Notes: generated from the letters alone by a model not told the origin. Positions 8,776-19,132 are shown, counted from the stretch's first letter. The stretch: DNA of 64,000 nucleotides from Myxococcus fulvus (GCF_900111765.1 NZ_FOIB01000007.1:557704-621703); one strand, 5' to 3'. Numbers and translations: made by a program.

Positions 8776-9723
8776 ATGGAATTCTGGCGCGCCGTGCTGG
8801 CGCCCATCTATGCGGCGCTCCTGGCGGGACTGGTGGTGGCCGTGCTGACCGTGGGACGGCGAGGGCCGGACTCGCGAGTCCCCCGTCTGCCGCTGGTCTG
8901 GTTCGGGCTGCTGGCCTTCGGGGGCTTCCTGCTCGTCTCCGGGCTGGGCAACGTCGCCTTCGTGGTGTGGTCGTCCGAGTCGTTCGGCAGGTCCGTGGGC
9001 ATCGCGCTGCTGGTGGCCGCGGCCCTGCTCGCGGTGCGGGGTACCCGGGTCCGCTCGGGGTCGGACCTGCTGCGCGACTCGGCGCCGAAGACCCTGGATG
9101 ACGCCGTGGCGGAGCTGCGCGCGGGAGCCTCCACGAGCTGGGGTGTCTTCCAGGGCACGCTCGATGCTCAGGAGGAACTGACGTCGCCGGGTGGAGTGGG
9201 CTGCGCGTTCTACGAGGCGGAGCTGCGTGAGGTCGCCTCGGATGGACGCAAGGGGACGCTGCTGTCACGCGAGCGCGCCTACTCACCGACGCTGACGTTG
9301 CGCGGCGCGCGCATCCGGGCGCGAGTGCGTTTCTCACCCGCGTCGCTGATGGCGCCGGTGCGGCCCCGTCGCTGCCGGACGGTCTGCATGCCGACGCCCT
9401 CCGCGTGGGTCGAGGGGCGACCGGTGACTCCCGAGGGCGCAGCGGTACCCGAGGCACGCCAGCTGACGGACGAGCCCTGGGCCCTGTCCTGGGAGCGCGT
9501 GGGGACCGCGGGCGAGACCTGCTTCGTGGTGGGGGAGCTCCGGCGCGGCCCGAACGAAGGTTCCTACGAGCTGTGCGGTCGCGGCGGCGGACCTGCCCTG
9601 GTCGTACTGGGGCCGGAGGCGCAGGACACACGAGGCACGCTGGCGCGCCGCGCCTGGACGCACTTCACGGCGGCCGGGGTGATGTCCGTGGCCGCCGCGC
9701 TGATGCTGTCGCGCACGCTGTGA
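8776..9723 (+). CDS. Membrane protein, possibly GIDE/BAM-like domain
   Basis: 315 aa from ATG 8776 with a GGGGGACGGG purine stretch upstream; GTG 8743 is an alternative. Two N-terminal membrane segments (APIYAALLAGLVVAVLTV and WFGLLAFGGFLLVSGLGNVA, with a further hydrophobic stretch to residue 85) precede a roughly 190-residue soluble domain. One C-terminal helix follows (FTAAGVMSVAAALML). The order of blocks in the soluble domain (LTSPGGVGCAFYEAEL, then RCRTV, then SYELCGRG) reminds me of the GIDE/MUL1 BAM fold found in bacterial membrane proteins; this is a weak assignment. There is no RING finger, so no ligase activity is implied. It is convergent with the next gene across a hairpin. Confidence 0.7.
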   Translation: MEFWRAVLAPIYAALLAGLVVAVLTVGRRGPDSRVPRLPLVWFGLLAFGGFLLVSGLGNVAFVVWSSESFGRSVGIALLVAAALLAVRGTRVRSGSDLLRDSAPKTLDDAVAELRAGASTSWGVFQGTLDAQEELTSPGGVGCAFYEAELREVASDGRKGTLLSRERAYSPTLTLRGARIRARVRFSPASLMAPVRPRRCRTVCMPTPSAWVEGRPVTPEGAAVPEARQLTDEPWALSWERVGTAGETCFVVGELRRGPNEGSYELCGRGGGPALVVLGPEAQDTRGTLARRAWTHFTAAGVMSVAAALMLSRTL

Positions 9724-9766
9724 GCTCCGCCCCTGACGACGTCGACGAACGAGCTCACGAACCGTG

Positions 9767-9788
9767 GCTGCCGCGCGGATGCGGCAGC
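9767..9788. terminator. Bidirectional hairpin between convergent genes
   Basis: A perfect 8-bp stem (GCTGCCGC and GCGGCAGC) with a 6-nt loop sits between the stops at 9723 and 9808. No T-tract follows, as is common in GC-rich genomes. Confidence 0.5.
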
Positions 9789-9807
9789 GCACGCTGTAGC
9801 GCCTTGA

Positions 9808-12144
9808 CTACGTCGTCGACGACGGGCCCCAAGCGGTGGAGAACACGAGCTGCTCCTGGCTGCTCGCGATCCGCACCGTGAACGTGCGCTCGATGCCGCC
9901 GAGCCCGCGCGGGGTGGCCTTCGCGACCTCGGCGAGCAGCGCCCCCGCTGCGCGCAGGTGGAACCCGGTGTTCCACATCCCCTCCAGGTCGCCGTGCACC
10001 GCGCGCAGCTCCTCACCGCTCCGCCGCTCGTCGATGGACCGACGCAGGCGCACGAGCCCCTCCACGAAGCGGCGGCACTTGCCCAACGTCCCGCTGTTCG
10101 CCTGCGTCACCTCCGCGAAGGTGAACTTGCCGCCCGTGCCGTTCCACGTCTTCTCACGCAGCAGCAGGTCCGAGGCGAGCGGCTTCACCGTCGCGTCGCG
10201 CTCGATGAACCACTGGGCGATCTGCGCGGCGCGGGTGGGGGACAGGTCACCGGACAGGAAGCTGCCCTTGTCGAGCACCTCGTTGAGGTACGACTCCCAG
10301 ATGGGCGCATAGACCAGCTTGCGGAACTCCGGGGACACGCGCGCCGTCTGCTCGCTCCACGGCATGGCCCGGGCGAGCGCGCGGGAGAACAGCTTGACGT
10401 CGAAGCCCTGCAGTCGCGGCAGGAGCTCGCGCAGCATGTCGTCCGACACCTTGAGCTCCAGCTGCGTCTCCACGTCCGACTTGCCCACGTGCGCGTCGAG
10501 CTTCGTCAGCACCGTGGCCGCGTCGTTCGCGTCCAGCACGCCCCACACGACGGCGTCGTCCACCGCCTCGCGCAGCTCCTGCTTCGACAGCTTCTTCTTC
10601 TGACCCCACAGCAGCATGTGCAGGCCCAGGCGGAAGTCCGGCGCCGTCGGCGCCAGGGTGAACGTCTCCATGTCCGCGCGGAAGTCCACCACCCACCGGC
10701 CCCGGTGGCCCAGGAACGAGTCCTCGTACGCACGCTGCCCCAGGAACGCCTGCCGCCGCGCGCCCTGGAAGTTCTCCTGGTTCACCCAGGTCTGCTTCCG
10801 CGTGGAGCGCGCCTTGAGCACCTCGAAGCTGCCCAACCCGAGCGTGAAGCCCACCGTCGACTGGAGCGTGGCGGAGGAGGTGTTCAGGTAGTTGCGCAGC
10901 GTGTAGCTCCCCGCGTTCGCCGGCTCACGCAGCCACGCGAGCAGGTCCACCAGGCTGCCGCGCAACAGCGAGCCGTGGAAGCGCAGCGCGGTGGCCTCGT
11001 CCAGCTCCACCTCCAGCAGCGTGGAGGATTCGGACACGCGCAGGTACTCGTACTGGAAGGACGCCGCCACGCGCGCCTTCACCAACGTGTCGAGCGCGCT
11101 CGAGACCTTCTGCTTGAGCTGCTCCCACTCCTGCTTCAGGTGGTCGAGGAGGACCAGCTGCGGGTCCAGCCCCAGTCGCTCCAGGATTGTGCGCAGCTGG
11201 GCCTGCTCCTCGGCGCTGAGCACCTTGTCGAGGGCCTTGTCGACCAGCTCCTCCACCTTCGCCTCGGCCTGTCCGGTGATGGCCGTGAGCACCTCGCCGA
11301 GCCGCTTGCGCACCGCCTCCGCGTCGGCCAGCTCCACCTGGAGGTTGAGCCCCGCGCCCAGCGTGGCCTCGCGCGACTTCGCCTTGCGCACGGCCAGCTG
11401 GATGCGGCTCGCGGCGGGGCGGGAGAAGACGAGCTGGTAGTCGTCCGTGAGCGACACGCGCGCGCCCACCTTGGCGTCGAGCGCCGTCTTCAGCTCGATG
11501 AGCTCGCTCGTGCGCACGAAGGCCAGGTTCGCCAGGTTCGTGGTGAACAGGTCCGCCCAGTTCAGCTCGAGCCCCGCCTCCAGTGTCCCGCGCACCTGCC
11601 ACGCCACCGCGTCGCCCGGCCCCAGCTTGGTCAGGTCCGTGGACAGCACCAGCAGGCGCGGATGCGACAGGTCCTCCTTCGCCGCCTCACGCATGTTCCG
11701 GGTCAGCGGGTGCGCCCGGTAGTCGCTCAGCGTGGCGAACACCTCGCTCTTGCCCTGGCCGGACACGAACGGCAGCGAGCCGGTGGACCCCGCGGACTTG
11801 ATGCGCGCGGTGGCCTGGTAGCGCATCCAGCCGGTGTTTCCTCCCAGCAGCAGCTGCGGGCGGGAGCCGTCGGAGGCCGGCGCGTTGGCGGCGGCGGGCT
11901 CGCCCACCACGCCGTTCTCGTCCACGTCACCGGGCGAGTTGAAGTTGCGGACCGTGGCCTCCACGGCCCCGTCGAACGACAGCGTGAAGTCCGCGAGGCT
12001 CAGCTTGGGCGGCAGGATGTTGTCCCGCGTGAGGCCCTCCTGCGCGAGCGTCACCCGGATGTCCTGGTCCTGCAGCTTCACGTCCGGAAGCTTCTCGGCC
12101 AGCGCCTGCGGAAGTTGGGCGAGCAGCGACTCGATGACCTTCAT
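9808..12144 (-). CDS. Large hypothetical protein, no recognised domain
   Basis: 778 aa from ATG 12144, chosen for the GAGGGGA purine stretch just upstream; an in-frame ATG at 12183 is less supported. The protein starts MKVIESLLAQLPQALAEKLP and has no signal peptide or membrane helix, so it should be cytosolic. Residues 60-260 look beta-rich with repeated short acidic strands. Residues about 270-400 are helical and probably coiled coil (VRKRLGEVLTAITGQAEAK, EWEQLKQKVSSALDTL). The remainder mixes helices and strands (SKQELREAVDDAVVWGVLDA). It lies 131 bp downstream of the sigma-54 activator on the same strand and may be its target or operon partner (inference). I recognise no family. Confidence 0.75.
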   Translation of the reverse strand: MKVIESLLAQLPQALAEKLPDVKLQDQDIRVTLAQEGLTRDNILPPKLSLADFTLSFDGAVEATVRNFNSPGDVDENGVVGEPAAANAPASDGSRPQLLLGGNTGWMRYQATARIKSAGSTGSLPFVSGQGKSEVFATLSDYRAHPLTRNMREAAKEDLSHPRLLVLSTDLTKLGPGDAVAWQVRGTLEAGLELNWADLFTTNLANLAFVRTSELIELKTALDAKVGARVSLTDDYQLVFSRPAASRIQLAVRKAKSREATLGAGLNLQVELADAEAVRKRLGEVLTAITGQAEAKVEELVDKALDKVLSAEEQAQLRTILERLGLDPQLVLLDHLKQEWEQLKQKVSSALDTLVKARVAASFQYEYLRVSESSTLLEVELDEATALRFHGSLLRGSLVDLLAWLREPANAGSYTLRNYLNTSSATLQSTVGFTLGLGSFEVLKARSTRKQTWVNQENFQGARRQAFLGQRAYEDSFLGHRGRWVVDFRADMETFTLAPTAPDFRLGLHMLLWGQKKKLSKQELREAVDDAVVWGVLDANDAATVLTKLDAHVGKSDVETQLELKVSDDMLRELLPRLQGFDVKLFSRALARAMPWSEQTARVSPEFRKLVYAPIWESYLNEVLDKGSFLSGDLSPTRAAQIAQWFIERDATVKPLASDLLLREKTWNGTGGKFTFAEVTQANSGTLGKCRRFVEGLVRLRRSIDERRSGEELRAVHGDLEGMWNTGFHLRAAGALLAEVAKATPRGLGGIERTFTVRIASSQEQLVFSTAWGPSSTT

Positions 12145-12275
12145 GGGCTTCCCCTCGGACGGAATGGATGGCCGCTCCAGCATGCTCCAGGTTCTACCGG
12201 GAGGCACGTGCTGTCGGTTCCAAGGGGTAATTCTGGACTGACCCGGAAGGCCGCCTGCCTGGCGGGGAGCGGCGC

Positions 12276-13853
<1,578 letters not shown>

Positions 13854-13868
13854 CGTCCGGCCCACCTC

Positions 13869-14702
13869 TCAGGCCGCGCGGCCCAGCACCAGTCGTTGGC
13901 CCTCGCGCGCCGGCTCGCACACCGGGAACAGCGTCCGCGCCTGCTCGGCCATGTCCTCCAGCACCTCGTCCGAGTGCGCCGGGTCATGGTGGAACAGGCA
14001 CAGCCGCCGCGCGCCCACCGTCTTCGCCACGCCCGCCGCGTCCATCATCGTCGAGTGCCCCCAGCCCTTCTTCGGGATGCCCTTCTTCCCGTCGTACTCG
14101 TCGGGCGTGTACTGCGCGTCCAGACACAGCACGTCCGCGCCCTCGAACAGGCGCGCCACCTCCGGCGACAGGTCCTCCATGCGCAGCTCCACGTCCGTGG
14201 CGTAGATGAACGAGTGCCCGTCCGCCTCCACGCGGTACGCCAGACACCCCTGCGGGTGCGGCACGTCGATGGGCGTCACCTTGAACGGGCCCACCTCCAC
14301 CGTCCTCGCGTGCAGCGCGGACAGGAAGTCCATCTTCGAGCGCATGGTGCTCAGCGGCACCGGGAAGTGCGGCGGCTGCATCTGCGCCGCCAACTCCGAC
14401 TGGAGCGCCTGCGCGCCGTTGGCGCCGGGGCCGTACATCGTCAGCCGCGACGTGGGCAGGTACGCCGGCGTGAAGAAGGGGAAGCCCTGCACGTGGTCCC
14501 AATGCAGGTGCGAGAAGAACATCGTCACGTCGTGAGGAATCGGCTCGCGCATCATCGACTCACCCAGCGCGCGCAGGCCCGTGCCCGCGTCGAGGATCAG
14601 CCGGTGGCCCTGGCTCGTCACCTCCACGCAGGCCGTGTTGCCGCCGATGCGTGAGCCAGAAACCGCGATGCTGCCGCGAACGCCGTAGAACCGGATATCC
14701 AT
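13869..14702 (-). CDS. MBL-fold metallo-hydrolase
   Basis: 277 aa from ATG 14702, fixed by GGAGG 6 nt upstream. The metal-binding motif SHLHWDH is near residue 62. A further His in DVPHPQG, an Asp in YATDVEL and a late His in CLFHHDPAHSD complete a two-metal beta-lactamase-fold site. The start MDIRFYGVRGS with GGNTACVEV is typical of the MBL subfamily related to phosphodiesterases and RNase Z-like proteins. The substrate cannot be told from sequence. It is cytosolic. It is the first gene of an operon with the sigma-54 activator (gap of a few bases). Confidence 0.9.
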   Translation of the reverse strand: MDIRFYGVRGSIAVSGSRIGGNTACVEVTSQGHRLILDAGTGLRALGESMMREPIPHDVTMFFSHLHWDHVQGFPFFTPAYLPTSRLTMYGPGANGAQALQSELAAQMQPPHFPVPLSTMRSKMDFLSALHARTVEVGPFKVTPIDVPHPQGCLAYRVEADGHSFIYATDVELRMEDLSPEVARLFEGADVLCLDAQYTPDEYDGKKGIPKKGWGHSTMMDAAGVAKTVGARRLCLFHHDPAHSDEVLEDMAEQARTLFPVCEPAREGQRLVLGRAA

Positions 14703-14761
14703 GATGTGCCTCCTCAAGCTGGCGGGCCTCCTCGGGAGGACGCCCTGATGCCCCGTGCTTC

Positions 14762-14777
14762 AGCACGTGGGATGCCA
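14762..14777 (-). promoter_or_regulatory. Sigma-54-type -24/-12 promoter candidate
   Basis: On the - strand this reads TGGCATCCCACGTGCT. Against TGGCACG-N4-TTGCW it keeps the essential GG and GC dinucleotides at the exact spacing and differs at three less constrained positions. Transcription would start about 12 bp further on, leaving a leader of roughly 45-50 nt before ATG 14702. The operon itself encodes a sigma-54 activator, which raises the prior. Confidence 0.45.
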
Positions 14778-14810
14778 TGGCCAAGTGGCTGGAATTATTG
14801 GCCGGAGGTC

Positions 14811-14885
14811 TGACATTCCGGGGCGTTGCACCATTCTGGAGCGCCCCTGGATGGTGCGGCCGTACCATTCCGGAGCATCCGGAAT
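14811..14885. repeat. Cluster of CATTCYGG repeats and dyads, candidate activator-binding region
   Basis: CATTCCGG occurs at 14814-14821 and 14866-14873 and CATTCTGG at 14832-14839, all in the same orientation. The third copy forms a perfect 7-bp dyad, ATTCCGG-agcat-CCGGAAT, at 14867-14885. GCACCAT at 14829-14835 and ATGGTGC at 14851-14857 form another perfect 7-bp dyad. The cluster lies 35-110 bp upstream of the sigma-54-like promoter, where enhancer sites are expected. It also precedes the divergent parA-like gene. Confidence 0.45.
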
Positions 14886-14973
14886 TCATGGGTGTTCCGA
14901 GAGGTGTCGAGGCGTCGGGAGGGCGCGCCGGGAGGCCGGTGGCGGCGTGGGAGATCCGGTATAGGACGGGCCC

Positions 14974-15738
14974 ATGGCGTTGATTGCGTTCTGCACCATC
15001 AAGGGCGGCGTGGGGAAGACCACGCTCTGCGCGCACGTGGCCTCGGCGCTGGCGGATGCGGGCCGACGGGTGCTCGTGCTGGACCTGGACCCGCAGGCGC
15101 ACGCGTCGCTGGTGCTGGGGTTGGAGAGTCGGGAGGGGCCGTGCCTCGCGGAGGCGCTGGGGCCTCGGCCGAAGTACCGGCTGGACGACGTGGTGGTGGC
15201 GTCACCGAAGCGGCCCACGCTCTTCATCGCGCCGGCCGCGCCGCGCATGGCGGCGATGGAGCGCGAGCTGTTCCAGTGGGGTCACCGGCTGCAGGCGATT
15301 CCTCGCGCGCTCAAGACGCTGAGCTGGACGCCGGACATCATCCTGGTCGACACGCCGCCGAGCATCGGCGCGTACACGGAGGCGGTGCTGGCGTTCGCGG
15401 ACCTGGTGGTGGCGCCGGTGCCCACGGGTGCGTTCGCGCTGCAGGGGCTGGGCGAGATTGAAGCGGCGTGGCGCGACGTGCGCGACGGGCAGGGCGGCGA
15501 GCTGGTGGCGGTGGTGAACCTGTGGGACCGGCGCACTCCGGCGACGAACGGGGCGATGGAGGAGGCGCTGAAGGACTCGACGGTGCCGGTGCTGCGGGCG
15601 CGCATCCCGCGCTCGGAGTCCATCAATCAGGCGGGGTTGGGTTACGAGGTGGTGTTCGACACGAGCCCCGCGGCGCCGGGTGTCGAGGAGCTGCGCTCGC
15701 TGGCGCAGGAGCTGGCGAAGCGGGTGGGGCCGCGCTGA
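14974..15738 (+). CDS. ParA/MinD-family ATPase
   Basis: 254 aa. The deviant Walker A motif KGGVGKTT is at residues 10-17, the Walker A' region is VLVLDLDPQAHAS, and Walker B is IILVDTPPS. Such ATPases dimerise on ATP and act on DNA, membranes or polar protein complexes in positioning. There is no adjacent parB and no membrane-targeting helix at the C terminus (it ends ELAKRVGPR). It is therefore an orphan ParA, more likely a protein or organelle positioning factor than the chromosome segregation ParA (inference). It is divergent from the metallo-hydrolase operon and ends at a strong hairpin. Confidence 0.9.
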   Translation: MALIAFCTIKGGVGKTTLCAHVASALADAGRRVLVLDLDPQAHASLVLGLESREGPCLAEALGPRPKYRLDDVVVASPKRPTLFIAPAAPRMAAMERELFQWGHRLQAIPRALKTLSWTPDIILVDTPPSIGAYTEAVLAFADLVVAPVPTGAFALQGLGEIEAAWRDVRDGQGGELVAVVNLWDRRTPATNGAMEEALKDSTVPVLRARIPRSESINQAGLGYEVVFDTSPAAPGVEELRSLAQELAKRVGPR

Positions 15739-15748
15739 GGGAATCGTC

Positions 15749-15783
15749 GACGCCCGTCCCTCTCGACGGACGGGACGGGCGCC
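15749..15783. terminator. Bidirectional terminator hairpin
   Basis: A perfect 10-bp inverted repeat, CGCCCGTCCC (15751-15760) and GGGACGGGCG (15772-15781), with an 11-nt loop lies between the convergent parA-like and rnk stops. There is no T-tract. Confidence 0.6.
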
Positions 15784-15793
15784 TCAAGGGCCC

Positions 15794-16210
15794 TCAGAGG
15801 TGGTAGTGGCCCGCGGCCTCGGGCTGGTACGGCACGGCGACGATGCGCAACCGCTTGGTGCGACCGTTCGGCAGCGGCCAGACGATGGACTGGCCCACGG
15901 ACAGGCCGATGAGCGCGCTGCCGATGGGGGCCAGCACGGAGATGCGGCCCTCGTCACTGCGCGCGTCCTTCGGGTAGACGAGCGTCACCTGGCGCTGCTC
16001 GCCGGTCTGCTCGTCCTCGAAGAGCACGGTGCTGTTCATCGTCACCACGCTGGGGGGCACCGTCTCCGAGCTGACGACGTGGGCCCGACCCAGCTCCGAC
16101 TCGAGCATCTCCACGAGCTCGGCCGTGCGGCCCCCTCCATGGTGGTCGATGACCTGGCGCAGACGATCCAGGTCGGTATCCGTCACGATGAGGGACTGCT
16201 CGCTGGTCAT
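15794..16210 (-). CDS. rnk: Rnk/GreA-family nucleoside diphosphate kinase regulator
   Basis: 138 aa from ATG 16210 with GGAG 8 nt upstream. The short N-terminal helical part (SLIVTDTDLDRLRQVIDHH) and C-terminal GreA-type FKBP-like domain (RQVTLVYPKDA, ISVLAPIGSALIGLSVGQ, LRIVAVPYQPE) match Rnk. This is a small GreA homologue that binds RNA polymerase near the secondary channel but lacks the long cleavage coiled coil. Acidic residues needed for transcript cleavage are absent, so it is a modulator and not a cleavage factor (family knowledge). It stands alone, 108 bp downstream of the ELWxxDGT gene on the same strand. Confidence 0.88.
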   Translation of the reverse strand: MTSEQSLIVTDTDLDRLRQVIDHHGGGRTAELVEMLESELGRAHVVSSETVPPSVVTMNSTVLFEDEQTGEQRQVTLVYPKDARSDEGRISVLAPIGSALIGLSVGQSIVWPLPNGRTKRLRIVAVPYQPEAAGHYHL

Positions 16211-16318
16211 GGCGATGACTCCGGGGAAAAAGGAATGAGAATAGGGTGAACACTGCGGCAACGGTTGGGAGAAATATCTATTCCCGGCGAGCCCGGAGAG
16301 GTCTTGCGGGGTGGGGAT

Positions 16319-19132
16319 TCACTCCCGCTCGCGCGAGGCGGGGAGCCGCAGGACCCACCACTCGATGCCCTGGGCGCCGTCGTCCGCGAGGAAGAAGGTC
16401 TGCGTGTTCGTGGGCGTGAACACGTAGGGGAGCGAGCCCGACGGCCCGGGGGCCAGCTCTTGGCGCGGGAGAGTGCCCGCCGGGGTGCCGTTGGACTCCC
16501 AGAGCTCGGCGCCGCTGCGACCGTCATCGGCGTGGAAGAGGACGAGCGCGCCGACGGAGGTCATCCAGCGAGGCTCGGAGCCCTGGGGGCCCGCATTCAG
16601 GTCTTTCACGAGGACGGCGCGGGGAGCGCCCCTGTCGGCGCGCCAGGGCTCGCGTCCGTGGACCCCGTCCTCCGCGCTGAAGAGGACGCTGGGTCCCAGC
16701 GGCGCGAAGTCCTGGGGGTAGGAGCCGGAGGGACCGGGGCGCACGTCGAACACGAGCGCGGTGCCGGGACGGGTGGAGTCAGTGGACCAGGGCTCTCGGC
16801 CGACGGTGGGCTCGGTGGCGGCGAAGTAGACGCGGTCTCCCGTCGCGGTGAAGGAGGCGGGGGCCGAGCCCTCGGGGCCGGGCCAGAGGTCCCGGAGGAT
16901 ATAGGTGCCGGGTGCGGTGCCGTCGCTGACCCAGGGCTCCTCTCCCTGGCGCCCGTCGTTCGCGGCGAAGACGATGCGCTGGCCGCGCACGGTGAGCGAT
17001 GACGGAAAGGAGCCCGCGGGCCCCAGGCGGATGTCCTTGACGAGCCGGGTGCCTGGCTCGGTGCCGTCGCTGACGCACAGCTCCCAGCCCACGTCGGGGA
17101 CATCAGCGGTGAAGAAGAGGCGCGAGCTCAGCGGCGTGAGATGACGGGGTGAGCTGTTGTCGACACCCGGGGCCAGGTCCTTCACGAGCACGGTGCCCTG
17201 CGGGGTTCCGTCGGTGCGCCAGAGTTCCTCGCCATGGAGCGCGTCGCGGGCGTTGAAGTACGCGACGCCGTTCATCACCACGGGGGTGCCCGCGCCCTGA
17301 CTGCTTCCGAGGCCGGGGCGGATGTCCTTGATGAGCGTGGTGCCCTCGGCGGTGCCGTCGGTGCGCCACAGCTCGCGGCCGTGCACGCCGTCATCGGCGA
17401 AGAAGAGGACCCAGGGGCCGAGGACGACGAAGTCGGAGGGCTCGGAGGAGAGCGGGCCGGGGCGGAGGTCCTTGATGAGGGTGGTGCCCTCGGCGGTGCC
17501 GTCGGTGCGCCAGGGTTCCTGGCCCACGCTGCCGTCGTTGGCGTCGAAGTAGAGGTTGCCCGCGCGGGTCACCCAGGCGTGAGGCTCAGGGCCGCCGGCG
17601 CCGGGGAGGATGTCCTGGATGAGGCGCGCGGGAGCGGAGGTGCTCAGGCGCGAGTCCTCGTCGTCGCTGGTGCGCGAGAGACGTCGGGAGAGGACGCGGA
17701 AGTCGTAGCCCAGGTCTCTCGCCCACAGCTCCGCGCCGGTGGCCCGGGTGTTCGCGGTGAAGAAGACGCGTCGGCCGCTGATGGTGAAGTCGCGGGCGGA
17801 GGAGGAGTAGGCGCCGGGCGCGAGGTCCTCCAGTCGCGAGGTGCCGCGTCCGGAGCCGTTGCTGGTCCACGGCTCGTGGCCCTTCCCGGGCTCCCGGGCG
17901 GAGAAGTACAGCCGGCCGTGGGGCGCGCGGAGGAACGCGAGCGCCGAGCCTTCGGGCCCTGGGGTGATGTCCTTGATGAGGACGGTGCCTTCGGTGGTGC
18001 CGTCGCTGCGCCACAGCTCGTCGCCATGCTCGGGAGACCACGCGGAGAAGTAGAGGCGTCCGTCCAGGGCGGTGAGCTCGCGAGGGTTGGCGCTGTCGGG
18101 GCCTGGGGCGATGTCGCGCACGAGGAACGTGCCCTGAGGGGTGCCGTCGCTGCGCCACAGCTCGTCGCCGCGCGTGGGGGTATGGGTGACGAAGTAGAGG
18201 AGCGAGCCCCCGGCGACGGCGCGCAGTGGGCCCGCGATGATGGGGAGCGAGAGGTCCGCGAGGTGCTTCGTGCCGTTCGAGGTCCCGTCGCTGGTCCAGA
18301 GCGAGAGGAGCGGGGGCTGCGAGGGGAGGTCGTCCTCGCGTTCGTGGCGCACGAAGAAGAAGAGCTGTCCGGCCACGTCGGTGAGCGCGCTGGGGCGGAG
18401 GGTGATGCCGGGCGGGGCGTCGAGGCTTCGGACGGCGTGGGTGCCTCGGGGCGAGCCGTCGCTGCGCCACAGGGTGTGGCCCATGAAGAAGAAGAGGTGG
18501 CCGTTCGACGGGGTGAGGTGCGTGGGGATGGCGTCCTCGGAGTTCTTGTCGAGGTCCTTGATGAGCTGCGTGCCGGAGGGGGTCCCATCGGTTCGCCAGA
18601 GTTCGGTGTGCGACGTGGTCTGCGTGGCGAGGAAGTAGAGCGAGTCCTCGAGCACGGTGAGGGCCTGGGGGCTGGAGCTCCCGGCGCCGGGCGTGAGGTC
18701 CGTGACGAGGCGCGTGGTGGAGGCCTTGCCTTCGCTGCGCCACAGCTCCTCGCCGTGGGTGCCGTCATCGGCGACGAAGAAGAGGGTGTTGCCCAGGGCG
18801 GTGAGCTCGCGAGGATGTGAGCCGAGGCGGCCCGGGCGGAGGTCCTCGACGAGCAGGGTGCCCTGGTCGGTGCCGTCGCTCTTGAAGAGCTCGGTGCCAC
18901 GGGAGCGGTCCGTGGCGACGAAGAAGAGCAGGCCGTCGACGTCGGTCAGCGCGTGCGGGTGGGAGCTGAGGCGACCTCCGGCGAGGTCATCGACGGGGTA
19001 GGGCGCGTCCTGGACGTCAGGCGCCCCGCCGAGGCCGCTGGTTGATTGGGATTGCGCGTCCTGGTCCCCGCAGCACAGGCCCGTGAGCAGCAACATCAGG
19101 TACAGCGAGGAGCGGAGGAGCCGCGGGTCCAT
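16319..19132 (-). CDS. ELWxxDGT-repeat surface protein
   Basis: 937 aa from ATG 19132 (MDPRLLRSSLYLMLLLTGLCCG), chosen because a signal peptide begins there; the frame is open to 19270 and no strong ribosome site decides it. After the signal the protein is almost wholly built of 17-18 repeats of about 47-50 residues with the signature ELWRSDGT followed by xxGTxLVKDLxPGxxGSxP and a FFxADD strand. Near residue 520 a 30-residue insertion rich in Arg, Ser and Asp (LSRRLSRTSDDEDSRLST) interrupts the regular pattern. This repeat family is frequent in myxobacteria and probably folds as beta-propeller blades on the cell surface. No catalytic residues are evident. The Cys pair at the signal end may allow lipidation but is not a canonical lipobox. 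Confidence 0.85.
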   Translation of the reverse strand: MDPRLLRSSLYLMLLLTGLCCGDQDAQSQSTSGLGGAPDVQDAPYPVDDLAGGRLSSHPHALTDVDGLLFFVATDRSRGTELFKSDGTDQGTLLVEDLRPGRLGSHPRELTALGNTLFFVADDGTHGEELWRSEGKASTTRLVTDLTPGAGSSSPQALTVLEDSLYFLATQTTSHTELWRTDGTPSGTQLIKDLDKNSEDAIPTHLTPSNGHLFFFMGHTLWRSDGSPRGTHAVRSLDAPPGITLRPSALTDVAGQLFFFVRHEREDDLPSQPPLLSLWTSDGTSNGTKHLADLSLPIIAGPLRAVAGGSLLYFVTHTPTRGDELWRSDGTPQGTFLVRDIAPGPDSANPRELTALDGRLYFSAWSPEHGDELWRSDGTTEGTVLIKDITPGPEGSALAFLRAPHGRLYFSAREPGKGHEPWTSNGSGRGTSRLEDLAPGAYSSSARDFTISGRRVFFTANTRATGAELWARDLGYDFRVLSRRLSRTSDDEDSRLSTSAPARLIQDILPGAGGPEPHAWVTRAGNLYFDANDGSVGQEPWRTDGTAEGTTLIKDLRPGPLSSEPSDFVVLGPWVLFFADDGVHGRELWRTDGTAEGTTLIKDIRPGLGSSQGAGTPVVMNGVAYFNARDALHGEELWRTDGTPQGTVLVKDLAPGVDNSSPRHLTPLSSRLFFTADVPDVGWELCVSDGTEPGTRLVKDIRLGPAGSFPSSLTVRGQRIVFAANDGRQGEEPWVSDGTAPGTYILRDLWPGPEGSAPASFTATGDRVYFAATEPTVGREPWSTDSTRPGTALVFDVRPGPSGSYPQDFAPLGPSVLFSAEDGVHGREPWRADRGAPRAVLVKDLNAGPQGSEPRWMTSVGALVLFHADDGRSGAELWESNGTPAGTLPRQELAPGPSGSLPYVFTPTNTQTFFLADDGAQGIEWWVLRLPASRERE

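Noticed and set aside
12190..12220. Possible sigma-54 promoter before the 778-aa gene, around a CACGTG palindrome
   Set aside because: TGG and GC dinucleotides are present but not at the required -24/-12 spacing.
16319..19132. Tandem DNA repeats considered as an insertion or satellite array
   Set aside because: They are diverged and in frame, and encode the ELWxxDGT protein repeat.
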